Notes under the pieces: model-generated
What the model saw: only the letters and a program-made list of their open reading frames with translations
Database searches by the model: none
What the model was told of the DNA's origin: nothing
In this document: positions 1-9,293 of the stretch, in pieces
How positions within the stretch are numbered: the stretch's first letter is position 1
Layout: each line of letters begins with the position of its first letter
Made by a program: the position numbers and the translations under genes
From: Mesorhizobium sp.
Lineage (GTDB): Bacteria > Pseudomonadota > Alphaproteobacteria > Rhizobiales > Rhizobiaceae
Reading direction: 5' to 3'
DNA length: 64,000 nucleotides
Assembly (NCBI GenBank): GCA_004020645.1
Contig: SAQL01000003.1
Span: 354,267 to 418,266, forward strand

Positions 1-1
1 A

Positions 2-334
2 ACCTTCGTGCAGATCGCGGCCGATTGGGCCGACCGGTTTCTCCAGGCGATCGGGCCCGACCGCAAGCTGCAGAACAACATCGCGGTGAAGCGGCTGGAC
101 GGCACGCCCGACCTGTCGCGGGCCGGCTATCAGGAGCCACGGCCGGACAAGAAGCCACACCGTGGCAAGCGGACATTCGACCAGAACGCGCCCAAATTCG
201 AGAAGCGCGCACCGTCAGCCGACCAGCGCCCTGCCGCGTTCGAGGCAAAGCCCTGGGCCGGTAAGGCAGGCAAGCCGAAATTCGACAAGGCCGGACCCGC
301 CAAGAACAAGAAATCGAAGAAGCGGCCGGCCTGA
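2..334 (+). CDS. C-terminal fragment of an unrecognised protein with a basic tail
   Basis: The open frame enters from the left edge, so the true start lies outside the window. About 110 residues are visible. The first 40 or so look folded (an Ala/Asp/Trp-rich helix, then a short 'NNIAVKRLDGTPDLS' stretch). The last 60 are low-complexity Lys/Arg/Pro/Ala and end in a run of lysines, as in tails that touch nucleic acid. I do not recognise the family, and the basic tail alone does not justify calling it a helicase or RNA-binding protein. The next gene is on the same strand, about 200 bases downstream. Confidence 0.6.
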   Translation, partial: TFVQIAADWADRFLQAIGPDRKLQNNIAVKRLDGTPDLSRAGYQEPRPDKKPHRGKRTFDQNAPKFEKRAPSADQRPAAFEAKPWAGKAGKPKFDKAGPAKNKKSKKRPA

Positions 335-534
335 ATTGTGCGATCTTGACAGGTGGCCAAAGAACGCCGTGGAAAACGAAAGCTGTAGCAAGGTTCTGCA
401 CGTCGCTTCGCTCCTGCCGCCTCGGGGATGATGAAGGCATGGTGGCGCGACATGCCCACAGCTCCATTTCGCACGCACCCCTTGCGGTCTGCCGCAACTT
501 TGAACAGTCTGGCCAGCGGGACGAGGGGCAGGAC

Positions 535-1224
535 ATGCGCGGCGAAGTGCTTCACTATGACGAGGATCACGGCTTCGGTTTCATCACCGGAGCCGACGGC
601 AACCGCTACACGTTCGCGCGCGAGGATCTGCGCCGAGAGGCGACGATAGGCAGGGGCACGGCCATCGAGTTCCAGCCGGCTGGTGGACGGGCACGCGACG
701 TTTTTTCGATCCGTGCCCAGCCTCCCAGTCCGCCTGCCGCAACCGCCGCCCCGACTCAAACCGGCAATGCGCCCGGGGCGCCGCAACATTTCGGCCGGTC
801 CGCTGAAAGTCGTCCCGCCGCGGCTACCGGATTGTGGGATTATTTCTGGCAGGGCCTGACTGAAAATTACTTCAACTTCGCCGGTCGTGCCCGCCGCAAG
901 GAATATTGGGGCTTTTGCCTTTTCTGGACGATCGCGCTGATTGTGGTCTTAGGCATTGGCCTCTTCATCGACGACGCCATGGGCAATATTGACGAATTGC
1001 CGGCAGTGACGGTCGGTCTTTGCGGTACGTTTGTGCTGGCGACGATCCCGCCATGGATCGGACTGAACGTGCGTCGCTTGCACGACATCGGCCTGACCGG
1101 CTGGCTTTTTCTGGCGGCGCTCATCCCAACCATTGGCTGGCTGATCATCTTGGTCTTCGCGCTGATCCCAACGCAGGCCCGTGATAACCAGTGGGGTCCG
1201 GTGCCGGCGGGCGTCAGGGCCTAG
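535..1224 (+). CDS. Cold-shock-like domain fused to a DUF805 membrane domain
   Basis: 229 residues. Residues 1-62 resemble a cold-shock/OB fold, with an RNP-like 'HGFGFITGADGNRYTF' strand. A Pro/Ala/Thr linker (about 63-105) follows. Residues 106-229 are a DUF805 domain with its usual marks: 'GRARRKEYW' before the first helix, 'RRLHDIGLTGW' between helices and a terminal 'DNQWGP'. About four membrane helices are expected, so the nucleic-acid-type domain would face the cytoplasm. The ATG at 535 is chosen because a GAGGGGC ribosome site lies just upstream and the domain starts there; the frame stays open further upstream. Function is unknown. Confidence 0.85.
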   Translation: MRGEVLHYDEDHGFGFITGADGNRYTFAREDLRREATIGRGTAIEFQPAGGRARDVFSIRAQPPSPPAATAAPTQTGNAPGAPQHFGRSAESRPAAATGLWDYFWQGLTENYFNFAGRARRKEYWGFCLFWTIALIVVLGIGLFIDDAMGNIDELPAVTVGLCGTFVLATIPPWIGLNVRRLHDIGLTGWLFLAALIPTIGWLIILVFALIPTQARDNQWGPVPAGVRA

Positions 1225-1306
1225 CTGCTCGACACAGTGATTTTCAGGGGCTGGAAGCCGGGATTTTGAGGGGCTGGAAGGCGGGCGGACGTCGACCGCC
1301 ACAAGC

Positions 1307-2410
1307 TCAGCCCAGGAACTTGGCAATGATCGCGTCGCCCATCTCAGCGGTGCCGACCTCGGTCATTCCAGGGGAAAGAATATCCCTGGTGCGCAAGCCC
1401 TGGTCGAGCACGGCGGCGATGGCGCTTTCCAGGCGGTCGGCCTCGGCCACCATGCCGAAGGAATAGCGCATGCACATGGCGAAGGAAGCGATCATGGCGA
1501 TCGGGTTGGCGATGCCCTTGCCGGCGATATCCGGCGCCGAACCGTGCACCGGCTCATAGAGCGCCTTGCGCTTTTTCGTCCTGGCATCCGGCGCGCCGAG
1601 CGACGCCGAGGGCAGCATGCCGATCGAGCCGGTCAGCATGGCGGCGATGTCGGACAGCATGTCGCCGAACAGATTGTCGGTGACGATGACGTCGAATTGT
1701 TTCGGCCAGCGCACCAGCTGCATGCCGCCGGCATCGGCCAGCATGTGATCGAGCTTGACGTCGGCATATCTGGCCTTGTGCGTCTGCGTGACGACTTCGT
1801 TCCACAGCACGCCCGACTTCATCACATTGCGTTTTTCCATCGAGGTGACGTGGTTCTTGCGGGTGCGCGCCAATTCGAAGGCGACGCCCGAGATGCGCTC
1901 GATCTCGAACGTGTCGTAGACCTGGGTGTCGATACCGCGCTTCTGACCGTTGCCGAGATCGATGATCTGCTTCGGCTCGCCGAAATAGACGCCGCCGGTG
2001 AGCTCGCGCACAATCAGAATGTCGAGCCCCTCGACCACCTCCTGCTTGAGCGAGGACGATGCCGCCAGAGCCGGATAACAGATGGCGGGCCTGAGATTGG
2101 CGAACAGCTCCATATCCTTGCGCAGCCGCAGCAGTCCGGCTTCCGGGCGCACTTCATACGGCACCGCATCCCATTTCGGCCCGCCGACGGCGCCGAACAG
2201 TACCGCGTCGGCGGCCATCGCCTTGGCCATGTCGGCATCGGAAATCGCCGCGCCATGTGCGTCATAGGCGCAGCCGCCGACCAGCCCCTCATCGGTGACG
2301 AAACCGCTGCCGAGCTTGTCGTTCATGGCGGCGATCAGCTTCTTCACCTCGGCCATCGCCTCGGGGCCGATGCCGTCGCCGGCGAGCAGGAGAAGATTTT
2401 TCGAAGCCAT
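1307..2410 (-). CDS. leuB: 3-isopropylmalate dehydrogenase
   Basis: Catalyses NAD-dependent oxidative decarboxylation of 3-isopropylmalate, the third step specific to leucine synthesis, in the cytoplasm. The 367-residue length is normal. Visible marks are 'GDGIGPE' near residue 11, the substrate-binding '[15 protein letters not shown]' near 95, the metal-binding '[10 protein letters not shown]' near 245 and the NAD-binding '[13 protein letters not shown]' near 290. It is a single gene on the minus strand followed by no close partner. The other leucine gene seen here, leuC, is about 57 kb away, so the pathway is split as is common in rhizobia. Confidence 0.97.
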   Translation of the reverse strand: MASKNLLLLAGDGIGPEAMAEVKKLIAAMNDKLGSGFVTDEGLVGGCAYDAHGAAISDADMAKAMAADAVLFGAVGGPKWDAVPYEVRPEAGLLRLRKDMELFANLRPAICYPALAASSSLKQEVVEGLDILIVRELTGGVYFGEPKQIIDLGNGQKRGIDTQVYDTFEIERISGVAFELARTRKNHVTSMEKRNVMKSGVLWNEVVTQTHKARYADVKLDHMLADAGGMQLVRWPKQFDVIVTDNLFGDMLSDIAAMLTGSIGMLPSASLGAPDARTKKRKALYEPVHGSAPDIAGKGIANPIAMIASFAMCMRYSFGMVAEADRLESAIAAVLDQGLRTRDILSPGMTEVGTAEMGDAIIAKFLG

Positions 2411-2432
2411 CCGGAACCGTCCTAATTGTGGC

Positions 2433-2580
2433 GCATGACCCCGAAATCGGAATCGATTTCGGAAAGGATCATGCGCAGAACCAAAATTCTACAGCGTCCC
2501 AAAGGACGCGCGGCGCTGTCGTGAGCCGCGGTCTTGCTAAACGCCAAGCGGCTCACGCGCAAGCGTTTGGTTCAGAGCAT
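2433..2580. repeat. RIME-like rhizobial intergenic palindrome
   Basis: Between leuB and the RidA gene. It has a dyad built on 'ccgaaatcg...cgatttcgg' flanked by 'gcatgac'/'gatcatgc', then 'cagaaccaaaa', and a second dyad 'gagccgc...gcggctc'. The same 'ccgaaa...ggatcatgc' core recurs near 15.5 and 25.5 kb. No protein or RNA gene was seen in the rest of this gap. Confidence 0.6.
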
Positions 2581-2670
2581 CTTGGCGATCCTCGTGCTCC
2601 CATCAGTCCTGCCGGACAGCGAGGGGCGCTGTCCCGCCGACGTCGTGCAGCTTCTGCACTGCCGCCGCGC

Positions 2671-3054
2671 TCAGGCCGTGCGTTTGAGCGCCGTCACCTC
2701 GATCTCGATCTTCATTTCCGGCTTGTTGAGCTGGCAGACGATCATCGTCGCCGCCGGCCTGATCTCGCCAAAGGCCTCGCCGAGGATCGGAAAGACAATG
2801 TCGACGAAAGTGGCGTCGGTGATGTAGTAATGCGCCCGCACCACATCGGCCATCTCGAAGCCGCCATCCTGCAGCGCCTTGGCGATCGTCGCAAGGCAAT
2901 TGCGCGTCTGCGTCTCGACCGTCTCCGGCATCGACATGGTCGCATAGTTATAGCCAGTCGTTCCGGAAACGAAACACCAGTCGCCCTGTACCACGGCGCG
3001 CGAATATCCGGCGGCCTTCTCGAACGGCGAGCCGGTGGAGATCAGTTTTCGCAT
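2671..3054 (-). CDS. RidA/YjgF-family protein
   Basis: 127 residues, the usual size for the Rid superfamily: small cytoplasmic trimers, some of which hydrolyse reactive enamine/imine intermediates. The fold is recognisable from 'YSRAVVQGDWCFVSGTTG' near residue 17, 'ETQTRNCLATIAKALQDGGFEMADVV' in the middle and 'PAATMIVCQL' near the end. The terminal 'EIEVTALKR' replaces the usual 'IEIEAVA', and I do not see the RidA arginine in its canonical 'R' context, so a non-RidA Rid subgroup is likely. The ATG at 3054 has an AGGAAC ribosome site; further upstream codons do not fit the family. Confidence 0.85.
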   Translation of the reverse strand: MRKLISTGSPFEKAAGYSRAVVQGDWCFVSGTTGYNYATMSMPETVETQTRNCLATIAKALQDGGFEMADVVRAHYYITDATFVDIVFPILGEAFGEIRPAATMIVCQLNKPEMKIEIEVTALKRTA

Positions 3055-3201
3055 GGTTCCTCGCATTTTCCTTAGGAAGGTTGAGCCGAAGGTGCCTTCC
3101 CGCCATAGGCCAGACAGGGCGGATCGACGGTGCAAAAAACCTTTGATGTGAAACGACGGTAGAGACATCGAGCGCAATGCGCGTAGCCAGCGCCTGACCC
3201 G

Positions 3202-3510
3202 TCACTTACCCTTAATGACCTTCCAAATCTCGGTCGGTTGGTTGAGCTGGAGGTTGTTGATGTCGGACGCGGTAATTCGGCCACTGAGCACCGCATCGCG
3301 CAAGCGCTGACAGAAGAGGCTTGGCATGCGTTCCTGGGACACACCCATGAAGGCGGAGGTCTCATGTTTGAGCGTAATGCTTCATACAGCGACAGCGGCG
3401 ATGCAGCGGTTGTACCCCGCCTCGGGATTCTTCTTCGCGGTGTCCTGTCCAGTCTGGCAACCTGCCAGAGCGCCGACCATCGCCGGCAAAATCAAAAACC
3501 TCAATCTCAT
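3202..3510 (-). pseudogene. Small lipoprotein gene interrupted by an in-frame TGA
   Basis: Starting at 3510 (ATG, with an AGGGGAA ribosome site) the frame encodes a lipoprotein signal with lipobox L-A-G-C (Cys at residue 18), then 'QTGQDTAKKNPEAGYNRC', and meets TGA at 3384-3382 after 42 codons. The same frame then stays open for 59 more codons to 3202 with convincing protein-like sequence ('SAFMGVSQERMPSLFCQRL', 'ITASDINNLQLNQPTEIWKV'). The simplest reading is a lipoprotein of about 101 residues broken by one substitution, for example CGA to TGA. The family is not recognised. Alternatives are a genuinely short 42-residue lipoprotein or a sequencing error. Confidence 0.55.
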
Positions 3511-3621
3511 AGCAAATTCCCCTGCCCATTGCGAAAGCAGTTGGACAAGATCGCCAAGAGGTCAAGCGAGAAAGCGTCTGGTCTAGTCTTTTGATGTCGG
3601 TATATTAGGGGATACAAATAA

Positions 3622-3645
3622 AGAACCCGGCTTTCACCGGGTTCT
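3622..3645 (-). terminator. Intrinsic terminator of argG
   Basis: A 9-bp stem (agaacccgg/ccgggttct) with a 6-base loop, followed on the minus strand by a T-rich TTTATTTG. It lies 16 bases past the argG stop codon. Confidence 0.85.
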
Positions 3646-3661
3646 ACATGTCCTATTCTGG

Positions 3662-4885
3662 TTAGTTCTTTCGACTGCGCGCCGCCAGCGTCCTCAGCCT
3701 CAGCGCGTTGAGGCGGATGAAGCCTTCGGCATCCTTCTGGTCGTAGGCGCCGCGGTCGTCCTCGAAGGTGACCAGCGCGTCGGAATAGAGCGTCTTCTTC
3801 GACTTGCGGCCGGTGACGATGACGTTGCCCTTGTAGAGTTTTAGCCGCACCGTGCCTTCGACATCTTCCTGGCTCTTGTCGATCATCGCCTGCAGCATCA
3901 GGCGCTCGGGCGCGAACCAGAAGCCATTGTAGATCAGCTCGGCATAGCGCGGCATGAACTCGTCCTTGAGGTGGGCGGCGCCACGGTCGAGCGTGATCGA
4001 TTCGATGGCCCGGTGGGCTGATATCAGTATGGTGCCGCCGGGGGTCTCGTAGACGCCGCGCGATTTCATACCGACGAAACGGTTCTCGACCAGGTCGAGC
4101 CGGCCGATGCCGTTGTCGCGGCCGAGATCGTTGAGCGCCGCCAGCATCGTCGCCGGTGACAGCTTTTTGCCGTCGAGCGCGATCGGGTCACCCTTCAGGA
4201 ATTCGATCTCAATCTCCGTGACCTCATCAGGCGCGTCCATCGGCGAGATGGTGCGCTGGTGGACGAATTCCGGCGGCTCGCTCCACGGATCTTCCAGCAC
4301 TTTGCCCTCGGAAGACGAATGCAGCAGGTTGGCGTCGACCGAAAACGGCGCGTCGCCCCTCTTGTCCTTCGGCACCGGGATCTGGTGCTGCTCGGCGAAG
4401 TCGATCAGGTCGGTGCGCGACTTGAACGACCAGTCGCGCCATGGCGCGATGACCTTGATGTCGGGGTTGAGCGCATAGGCCGAGAGCTCGAAGCGGACCT
4501 GGTCGTTGCCCTTGCCGGTGGCGCCATGCGCAATCGCATCGGCGCCGGTCTCCCTGGCGATCTCGACCAAGTGCTTTGAGATTAGCGGCCGCGCGATCGA
4601 GGTGCCGAGCAAGTACGTGCCTTCATAGACGGCATTGGCGCGGAACATCGGGAAGACGAAATCGGAGACGAATTCCTCGCGCACATCCATGATGCGGATG
4701 TCCTTGATGCCCATCATCTCGGCCTTGCGCCGCGCCGGCTCCAACTCGCCGCCCTGGCCGAGATCGGCGGTGAAGGTGACGACTTCGGCGCCAAGCTCGG
4801 TCTGCAGCCATTTCAGGATGATGGAAGTGTCGAGGCCGCCGGAATAGGCGAGCACGACCTTCTTGACGGCTTTCCATTTGGACAT
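3662..4885 (-). CDS. argG: Argininosuccinate synthase
   Basis: Joins citrulline and aspartate with ATP to make argininosuccinate, the penultimate step of arginine synthesis. 407 residues, full length. The N-type ATP pyrophosphatase loop '[15 protein letters not shown]' lies at residues 13-27; '[14 protein letters not shown]' near 120 and 'YETPGGTIL' near 280 are also diagnostic. It stands alone on the minus strand with its own terminator and about 300 bases of upstream sequence. Confidence 0.98.
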   Translation of the reverse strand: MSKWKAVKKVVLAYSGGLDTSIILKWLQTELGAEVVTFTADLGQGGELEPARRKAEMMGIKDIRIMDVREEFVSDFVFPMFRANAVYEGTYLLGTSIARPLISKHLVEIARETGADAIAHGATGKGNDQVRFELSAYALNPDIKVIAPWRDWSFKSRTDLIDFAEQHQIPVPKDKRGDAPFSVDANLLHSSSEGKVLEDPWSEPPEFVHQRTISPMDAPDEVTEIEIEFLKGDPIALDGKKLSPATMLAALNDLGRDNGIGRLDLVENRFVGMKSRGVYETPGGTILISAHRAIESITLDRGAAHLKDEFMPRYAELIYNGFWFAPERLMLQAMIDKSQEDVEGTVRLKLYKGNVIVTGRKSKKTLYSDALVTFEDDRGAYDQKDAEGFIRLNALRLRTLAARSRKN

Positions 4886-4982
4886 TTTTGCGGTTCCGCG
4901 ACAGGGTTCTTCGCGGGCGAGGTATCACGCCGGTTCCGACTAGCGCAAGGGACGAACGCTGCTCAGGCCGTCGGTGAAGTTG

Positions 4983-5022
4983 CCGATCTCCCCCGCAAAG
5001 GGGCGCAAAGGGAGGAGATCGG
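4983..5022. repeat. Short hairpin related to the interspersed palindromes
   Basis: Arms ccgatctcc and ggagatcgg surround a G-rich centre, in the gap between divergent argG and the LysE gene. The arms resemble the ends of the long palindromes near 22.7 and 57.0 kb. The remainder of this 297-base gap shows no gene. Confidence 0.5.
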
Positions 5023-5182
5023 ATGTCACTTGGGCCTTCGCCAACGCTGGAGGCAGTCGGATGTGCGGCGGCGCCGACATCGAACTTTCGACCTGGCTGG
5101 ATCAGACGCTCTGCTAGCAAGAAGCTGGCGCCGCCTTGGCGCCTGCGCTATAGGCACCAACTGTTTATCCAGGGCCCTGCAG

Positions 5183-5824
5183 ATGTCCTTCATTCCCGAT
5201 ACCGCGACGCTGATCCAGTTCGCCATCGCCACCGTGATCCTGGCGATCACACCTGGGCCTGACATGACGCTGTTCGTGTCGCGCACGCTGAGCCATGGCC
5301 GCGCCACCGGGTTTGCCTCAATGGCCGGCGCGCTGTGCGGCACACTGATCCACACCACGCTGGTCGTGGTCGGCATCTCGGCGCTGATCGTTGCCTCGCC
5401 GATGTCCTTCCTGGCCCTGAAGATTTTCGGCGCCGGCTATCTCGTTTTCCTGGCCTGGCAGGCGATCACCAAGGGGTCGGCGTTTTCGCCGGAGAAGAAG
5501 ACCGGGCCTGAGATTTCGCTGTTCCGCGCTTGGGCGGCGGGGCTCGGTGTCAATCTGCTCAACCCGAAGATCATCTTGTTCTTCATGACCTTCCTGCCGC
5601 AGTTCGTCTCCGCGCATGATCCGAACGCGCCCGGAAAACTGTTCTTCCTCGGCGCGATGTTCGTCGTTTTGTCGATCCCGGTAACAGCGCCGATGGTCTT
5701 TGCAGCAGAAAAATTCTCCGCGGCGATGAAGACCAGCCCGCGGGTGACGCGCGTCGTCGACTATCTGTTCGCCGGGGTGTTTTCGGCCTTCGCGCTTAAG
5801 ATCCTGACCGCCCAGGCGAAGTAG
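5183..5824 (+). CDS. LysE/RhtB-family amino-acid exporter
   Basis: 213 residues with about six membrane helices, the size and pattern of the LysE/RhtB superfamily, which exports amino acids or related metabolites from the cytoplasm. The family signature is clear near the N-terminus ('ITPGPDMTLFVSRTLSHGRATGFAS', residues 18-42), and 'GLGVNLLNPKIILFFMTFLPQF' appears near 120. The substrate cannot be read from sequence. The ATG at 5183 fits the family; the frame runs further upstream without protein-like character. The 3' end overlaps the convergent membrane-protein gene by 29 bases. Confidence 0.93.
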   Translation: MSFIPDTATLIQFAIATVILAITPGPDMTLFVSRTLSHGRATGFASMAGALCGTLIHTTLVVVGISALIVASPMSFLALKIFGAGYLVFLAWQAITKGSAFSPEKKTGPEISLFRAWAAGLGVNLLNPKIILFFMTFLPQFVSAHDPNAPGKLFFLGAMFVVLSIPVTAPMVFAAEKFSAAMKTSPRVTRVVDYLFAGVFSAFALKILTAQAK

Positions 5825-6281
5825 ACGCGGACCTTCCGGCTTGCCGCCAGCTTCCGGCCGAGCGCCCGGCGCTCAGCCAGTAGAAAATGCCGCCGACCAT
5901 ACCGCAGCCGATCACGGCAGCGACGACGCGCGGGTCGGTGATCTCGAAATTGGCATCGGCGGTCTGGTGGGCGAAGCCGAGGAAGACCGCCGCGACCATT
6001 GCGCCCGCCAGCGCATAGAACAGCCAGTCGCGCCGTCCGAGGATTTCCGAGACGAGAATGGCGATGGCTGCCGGCATGAAGGCGAAATAGGCGACGAACA
6101 GTGCAACGAAGGGAATTGAGAACCACAGCGAAGCCTGCGCCGCCGGCTGCGTCTCGTCCGTCATCAGCCCAAGAGAGGCCAGGAACATGATGTTGAGGAA
6201 GGCGCTGGCCGCCAGCGCGGCGACGACATAGCCGATCAGGATGACGGCGAAGCGGACGAGATAGGCAACGAGACGGGTCAC
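5796..6281 (-). CDS. Hypothetical four-helix membrane protein
   Basis: 161 residues with about four hydrophobic helices (residues 8-40, 50-75, 83-103, 117-140) and a Ser/Arg-rich C-terminus. It starts at a GTG that overlaps the rlmN stop in a GTGA tetranucleotide, so the two are very probably translationally coupled. No family is recognised. The last 10 codons overlap the convergent LysE gene. Confidence 0.75.
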   Translation of the reverse strand: MTRLVAYLVRFAVILIGYVVAALAASAFLNIMFLASLGLMTDETQPAAQASLWFSIPFVALFVAYFAFMPAAIAILVSEILGRRDWLFYALAGAMVAAVFLGFAHQTADANFEITDPRVVAAVIGCGMVGGIFYWLSAGRSAGSWRQAGRSASTSPGRSGS

Positions 6282-7513
6282 GCCTCGCCGTGCCCCGCGA
6301 TCATCATCGCTTCCAGCGCCAGCCGGTCGACCTTGCGCATGCGCTCGGACTCCGACTTGAGCTGGCCGCAGGCTGCGAGGATGTCACGGCCGCGCGGCGT
6401 GCGGATCGGCGAGGCATAGCCGGCATTGTTGATGTAGTCGGCGAATTTCTCGATCGTCTCCCAGTCGGAGCACTGGTAGTTGGTGCCCGGCCACGGGTTG
6501 AACGGGATCAGATTGATCTTGGCCGGAATGCCCTTGAGCAGCTTGATAAGCCCTTTGGCGTCATCGATCGAATCGTTGACGTCCTTCAGCATCACATATT
6601 CGAAGGTGATGCGGCGGGCGTTCGACAGGCCGGGATAGGCGCGGCAGGCGGCGATCAGCTCTTTCAGCGGATATTTTTTGTTGATCGGCACCAAAAGGTC
6701 GCGCAAATCGTCATTGGTGGCGTGCAGCGAGATCGCCAGCATGACGCCGATCTCCTCGCCGGTGCGGAAGATCTCCGGCACGACGCCGGAGGTCGACAGC
6801 GTGATGCGTCTTTTCGACAGGGAAAGCCCATCGCCGTCGGATGCGATCAGCAGCGCCTTCTTCACCGCCTCGAAATTGTAGAGCGGCTCGCCCATGCCCA
6901 TCATGACGATGTTGGACACTTTCCGGCCCTCGGCCGGCACGATGGCGCCATCCGGCGTGTCGCGGTCGGGGAAATCGCCGAGCCGGTCGCGGGCGGTCAA
7001 AAGCTGGGCGAGGATTTCCTCTGATGTCAGGTTGCGCACCAGCTTCTGCGTGCCGGTGTGGCAGAAGGAGCAGGTCAGCGTGCAGCCGACCTGCGACGAA
7101 ATGCAGAGCGTGCCGCGGCCTTCTTCGGGAATGTAGACGGTCTCGATCTCGACCGGCCGGCCGGCGCCGCGCGGCGGAAAACGAAACAGCCATTTGCGCG
7201 TGCCGTCGGAGGAAATCTGCTCCTCGACGATCTCGGGTCTGGCGACGGTGAAATGCTTGTCGAGCTCGGCGCGCAAGTCCTTGGAGATGTTGAACATGCC
7301 GGCAAAGTCGGAGACGCCGCGCACATACATCCAGTGCCAGAGCTGCTGGGCGCGCATCTTGGCCTGGCGCTCCGGCACGATGCCTGATGCAACCAGGGCA
7401 GCGCCAAGCTCGGCCCGGGTCAGGCCGATCAGCGACGGTTTTTCGGCCGGCGTGGCGCGAGCCCGCAACGCGTCACGGGCGCCTTCGGCGGTGAGGTCGA
7501 ATGAAAGGGTCAT
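6278..7513 (-). CDS. rlmN: Dual-specificity 23S rRNA/tRNA adenine-C2 methyltransferase
   Basis: Radical-SAM enzyme that methylates C2 of A2503 in 23S rRNA and of A37 in some tRNAs. 411 residues. The N-terminal accessory domain (about 25-115) precedes the cluster motif CxxxCxxC in '[11 protein letters not shown]' near residue 147, and '[10 protein letters not shown]' lies near 210. The second catalytic cysteine is probably in 'DILAACGQL' near the end. The ATG at 7513 is preferred over an upstream in-frame one because family homology begins here. Downstream it is coupled to the small membrane protein. Confidence 0.96.
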   Translation of the reverse strand: MTLSFDLTAEGARDALRARATPAEKPSLIGLTRAELGAALVASGIVPERQAKMRAQQLWHWMYVRGVSDFAGMFNISKDLRAELDKHFTVARPEIVEEQISSDGTRKWLFRFPPRGAGRPVEIETVYIPEEGRGTLCISSQVGCTLTCSFCHTGTQKLVRNLTSEEILAQLLTARDRLGDFPDRDTPDGAIVPAEGRKVSNIVMMGMGEPLYNFEAVKKALLIASDGDGLSLSKRRITLSTSGVVPEIFRTGEEIGVMLAISLHATNDDLRDLLVPINKKYPLKELIAACRAYPGLSNARRITFEYVMLKDVNDSIDDAKGLIKLLKGIPAKINLIPFNPWPGTNYQCSDWETIEKFADYINNAGYASPIRTPRGRDILAACGQLKSESERMRKVDRLALEAMMIAGHGEA

Positions 7514-7618
7514 TGCTGCGCCAATATAAGCGATTTGCGGCCGATTACAGCATCGTGCTGGAAATGAAGCGCGGCGCATAGCACAGGTTGACGGCGGAGT
7601 CATGGGTGGCGGCGGTTT

Positions 7619-7641
7619 CCTTCTCCCACAAGGGGAGAAGG
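7619..7641. repeat. Short 'ctcccacaagggg' hairpin
   Basis: Arms ccttctcc and ggagaagg around cacaaggg, in the gap between rlmN and the IalB gene. It is one half-unit of the larger palindromes at 17.1 and 58.6 kb. Confidence 0.6.
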
Positions 7642-7689
7642 GAGAGCCGCGCCCGGCCCGGCCCGGCCCTCACTTAAACCCGCCTATGG

Positions 7690-8193
7690 CTATTTGCACT
7701 TGGCGATGGACGACAGCGCCGCCGAAATGCCTTTCAGCGAAAAGACATAGGTGGTGGTGTTGCCGCGGCCGGACTTCGCCTGCACCTTCATGTCGCTGCC
7801 GGTTTTCATCGCGGCGATCAGCACCGGCTCCTCGGCGGCGTTCTCGACCCAGGCCGACTTGCCGCGGGTGAACATCGAGAAGCTCTTGCCGTCGATGGTG
7901 ACGGTGGCCTTGGAGTTTTCCTGGAAATTGTAGCCGGCGATGAATTGCGGTTCATAGGACACCTGTTGTCCTGGCCGCTGGCTGACGAAGAAGAACATGT
8001 CGCCATGGTCAAGCGTCGGCGGCTGCTTGTCGGTCGGCACGGTCAACACATAGCAAACCTTGCCGCCCGACGCCTGGTAGCTGTAGGTGCCCCAGGCATT
8101 GTGTTGGCCGATCTTGGTCGCCGACTGCGCCAGAGCCGGCGCTGTCATGGCCACCAGTGCCAGGCTCGAAATTGTAGCAATCAATCCGCGCAT
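7690..8193 (-). CDS. Invasion-associated locus B (IalB) family protein
   Basis: 167 residues, with a secretion signal ending near 'APALA-QS' (about residue 22), so it is exported to the periplasm or envelope. The mature part follows the IalB pattern: 'WGTYSYQASGGKVCYVL' near the N-terminus, 'FVSQRPGQQVSYEP', a central 'KATVTIDGKSF', 'TTTYVFSLKGISAAL' and a terminal Cys-Lys, the two cysteines probably pairing. Homologues affect host-cell entry in Bartonella and Brucella, but the family is widespread in free-living rhizobia and its biochemical role is unknown. The inner ATG (8193) is favoured over the one four codons upstream because a GGGAAAAG site precedes it. Confidence 0.88.
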   Translation of the reverse strand: MRGLIATISSLALVAMTAPALAQSATKIGQHNAWGTYSYQASGGKVCYVLTVPTDKQPPTLDHGDMFFFVSQRPGQQVSYEPQFIAGYNFQENSKATVTIDGKSFSMFTRGKSAWVENAAEEPVLIAAMKTGSDMKVQAKSGRGNTTTYVFSLKGISAALSSIAKCK

Positions 8194-8428
8194 CGCTTTT
8201 CCCATATATGGTGCGGAGGCAGGCCGGCTCGGCGTCCTGCCCGTCGCTTCATTTTGATTTAATCTGGGTTACCAAACGGTGAATTTCCTTTGGGAAAAGG
8301 ACATCCACCCCAGGAAACCGCCGCCATCCTTGCGCCCGACGCTCTAAAAGCGGCAGTTGCAACGTCCCTTTCGCGACTTGGAGGCCACGAAAACGGCAAG
8401 AGTTTGACTTTTCTGCCTTATCGCCGGC

Positions 8429-8791
8429 TCAGCTGTTGTCGGCAATCGCCTGCTTGGCGGCGAGCCGATGCGCTGATGTGATGTGGGCTTTGACGGTGGT
8501 GATCGCGGCGGTCAGCACCGCGATGTCGTCGGTAAAGCCCAGTCCGAAGACGAAGTCGGGGATGAGGTCCGTCGGCAGCACGAAATAGCCGAGCGCCGCC
8601 ACCAGGATGCCCTTGGCGCGCAGTGGCGTGTTCTTGTCCATGGCGCAGTAGTAGGCGGCGACCAGCTCTTCCATGAACGGGATCTGCCGGGCAGCCCTCT
8701 TGGCCGTGCGCCAGAATTTCTCGCGCACTTCGCGCTCCTCGCCCGGCTTGCCGCTCAAGCCGAAGAAATCAAAACCTGATTTTTGCGCCAT
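8429..8791 (-). CDS. YkvA-family (DUF1232) small membrane protein
   Basis: 120 residues. The DUF1232 core 'GYFVLPTDLIPDFVFGLGFTDDIAVL' spans roughly residues 68-93, the hallmark of the YkvA family, small proteins with one or two short hydrophobic segments and no established function. The N-terminal third is charged and helical. It is a single gene with 150-220 bases free on each side. Confidence 0.9.
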   Translation of the reverse strand: MAQKSGFDFFGLSGKPGEEREVREKFWRTAKRAARQIPFMEELVAAYYCAMDKNTPLRAKGILVAALGYFVLPTDLIPDFVFGLGFTDDIAVLTAAITTVKAHITSAHRLAAKQAIADNS

Positions 8792-8944
8792 CAGTCTCTC
8801 CTAACGAGGCTACGCATGTCGTTCCACGCGCGCCTGCCAACGGAAAATGTGGTGAAAGCAGTGCCCCACTACAAGATGACTCGACGCAGCGATTCCGACA
8901 GCTTGGAAAGGACCGGCAGCGAACGTCGAAGGAAACCAGCGAGC

Positions 8945-9241
8945 TCAACCGCCGAAATAGCGGTCCATCGTCTTGGCCAGTTCGAAATCGAGCGCCGTCA
9001 GGCCGCCGGCATCATGGGTGTTCAGCGTCACGTTCACGGTCTTGTAGACATTCGACCAGTCGGGGTGGTGGTCCATCCTCTCCGCCGCCAGGGCGACACG
9101 GGTCATGAAGGCGAAGGCTTCGGAAAAATTCCTGAAGGTGAAGGTGCAAGCGATCGAGTCGCCGTCCCTGGCCAGCGACCAGCCGTCGAGCCCGGCCAGC
9201 GCCTCGGCGACCGCCTCCTTGCTCAGTTTCTCTCTCGTCAT
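8945..9241 (-). CDS. phhB: 4a-hydroxytetrahydrobiopterin dehydratase (PCD/DCoH family)
   Basis: 98 residues, the normal size. Recycles the carbinolamine form of tetrahydropterin made by aromatic amino acid hydroxylases. The active-site signature '[29 protein letters not shown]' (about 54-82), with its paired histidines, is intact. No phenylalanine hydroxylase gene is nearby in this window, so a related pterin or molybdopterin role is also possible. The promoter region is shared with the divergent phosphatase gene (gap 52 bases). Confidence 0.95.
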   Translation of the reverse strand: MTREKLSKEAVAEALAGLDGWSLARDGDSIACTFTFRNFSEAFAFMTRVALAAERMDHHPDWSNVYKTVNVTLNTHDAGGLTALDFELAKTMDRYFGG

Positions 9242-9293
9242 GGTCGTTTCCCGTGCTATCTGGATGCGCAGTCTTCAGCATAGTGCCGGATCG

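Noticed and set aside
3382..3384. In-frame TGA as a selenocysteine codon
   Set aside because: No SECIS-like hairpin after the codon, no selenoprotein family match and no sel genes in the window; a nonsense mutation is simpler.
3238..3594. 118-codon plus-strand frame opposite the broken lipoprotein gene
   Set aside because: No ribosome site or protein-like pattern; the minus-strand lipoprotein reading has a signal peptide, lipobox and ribosome site.
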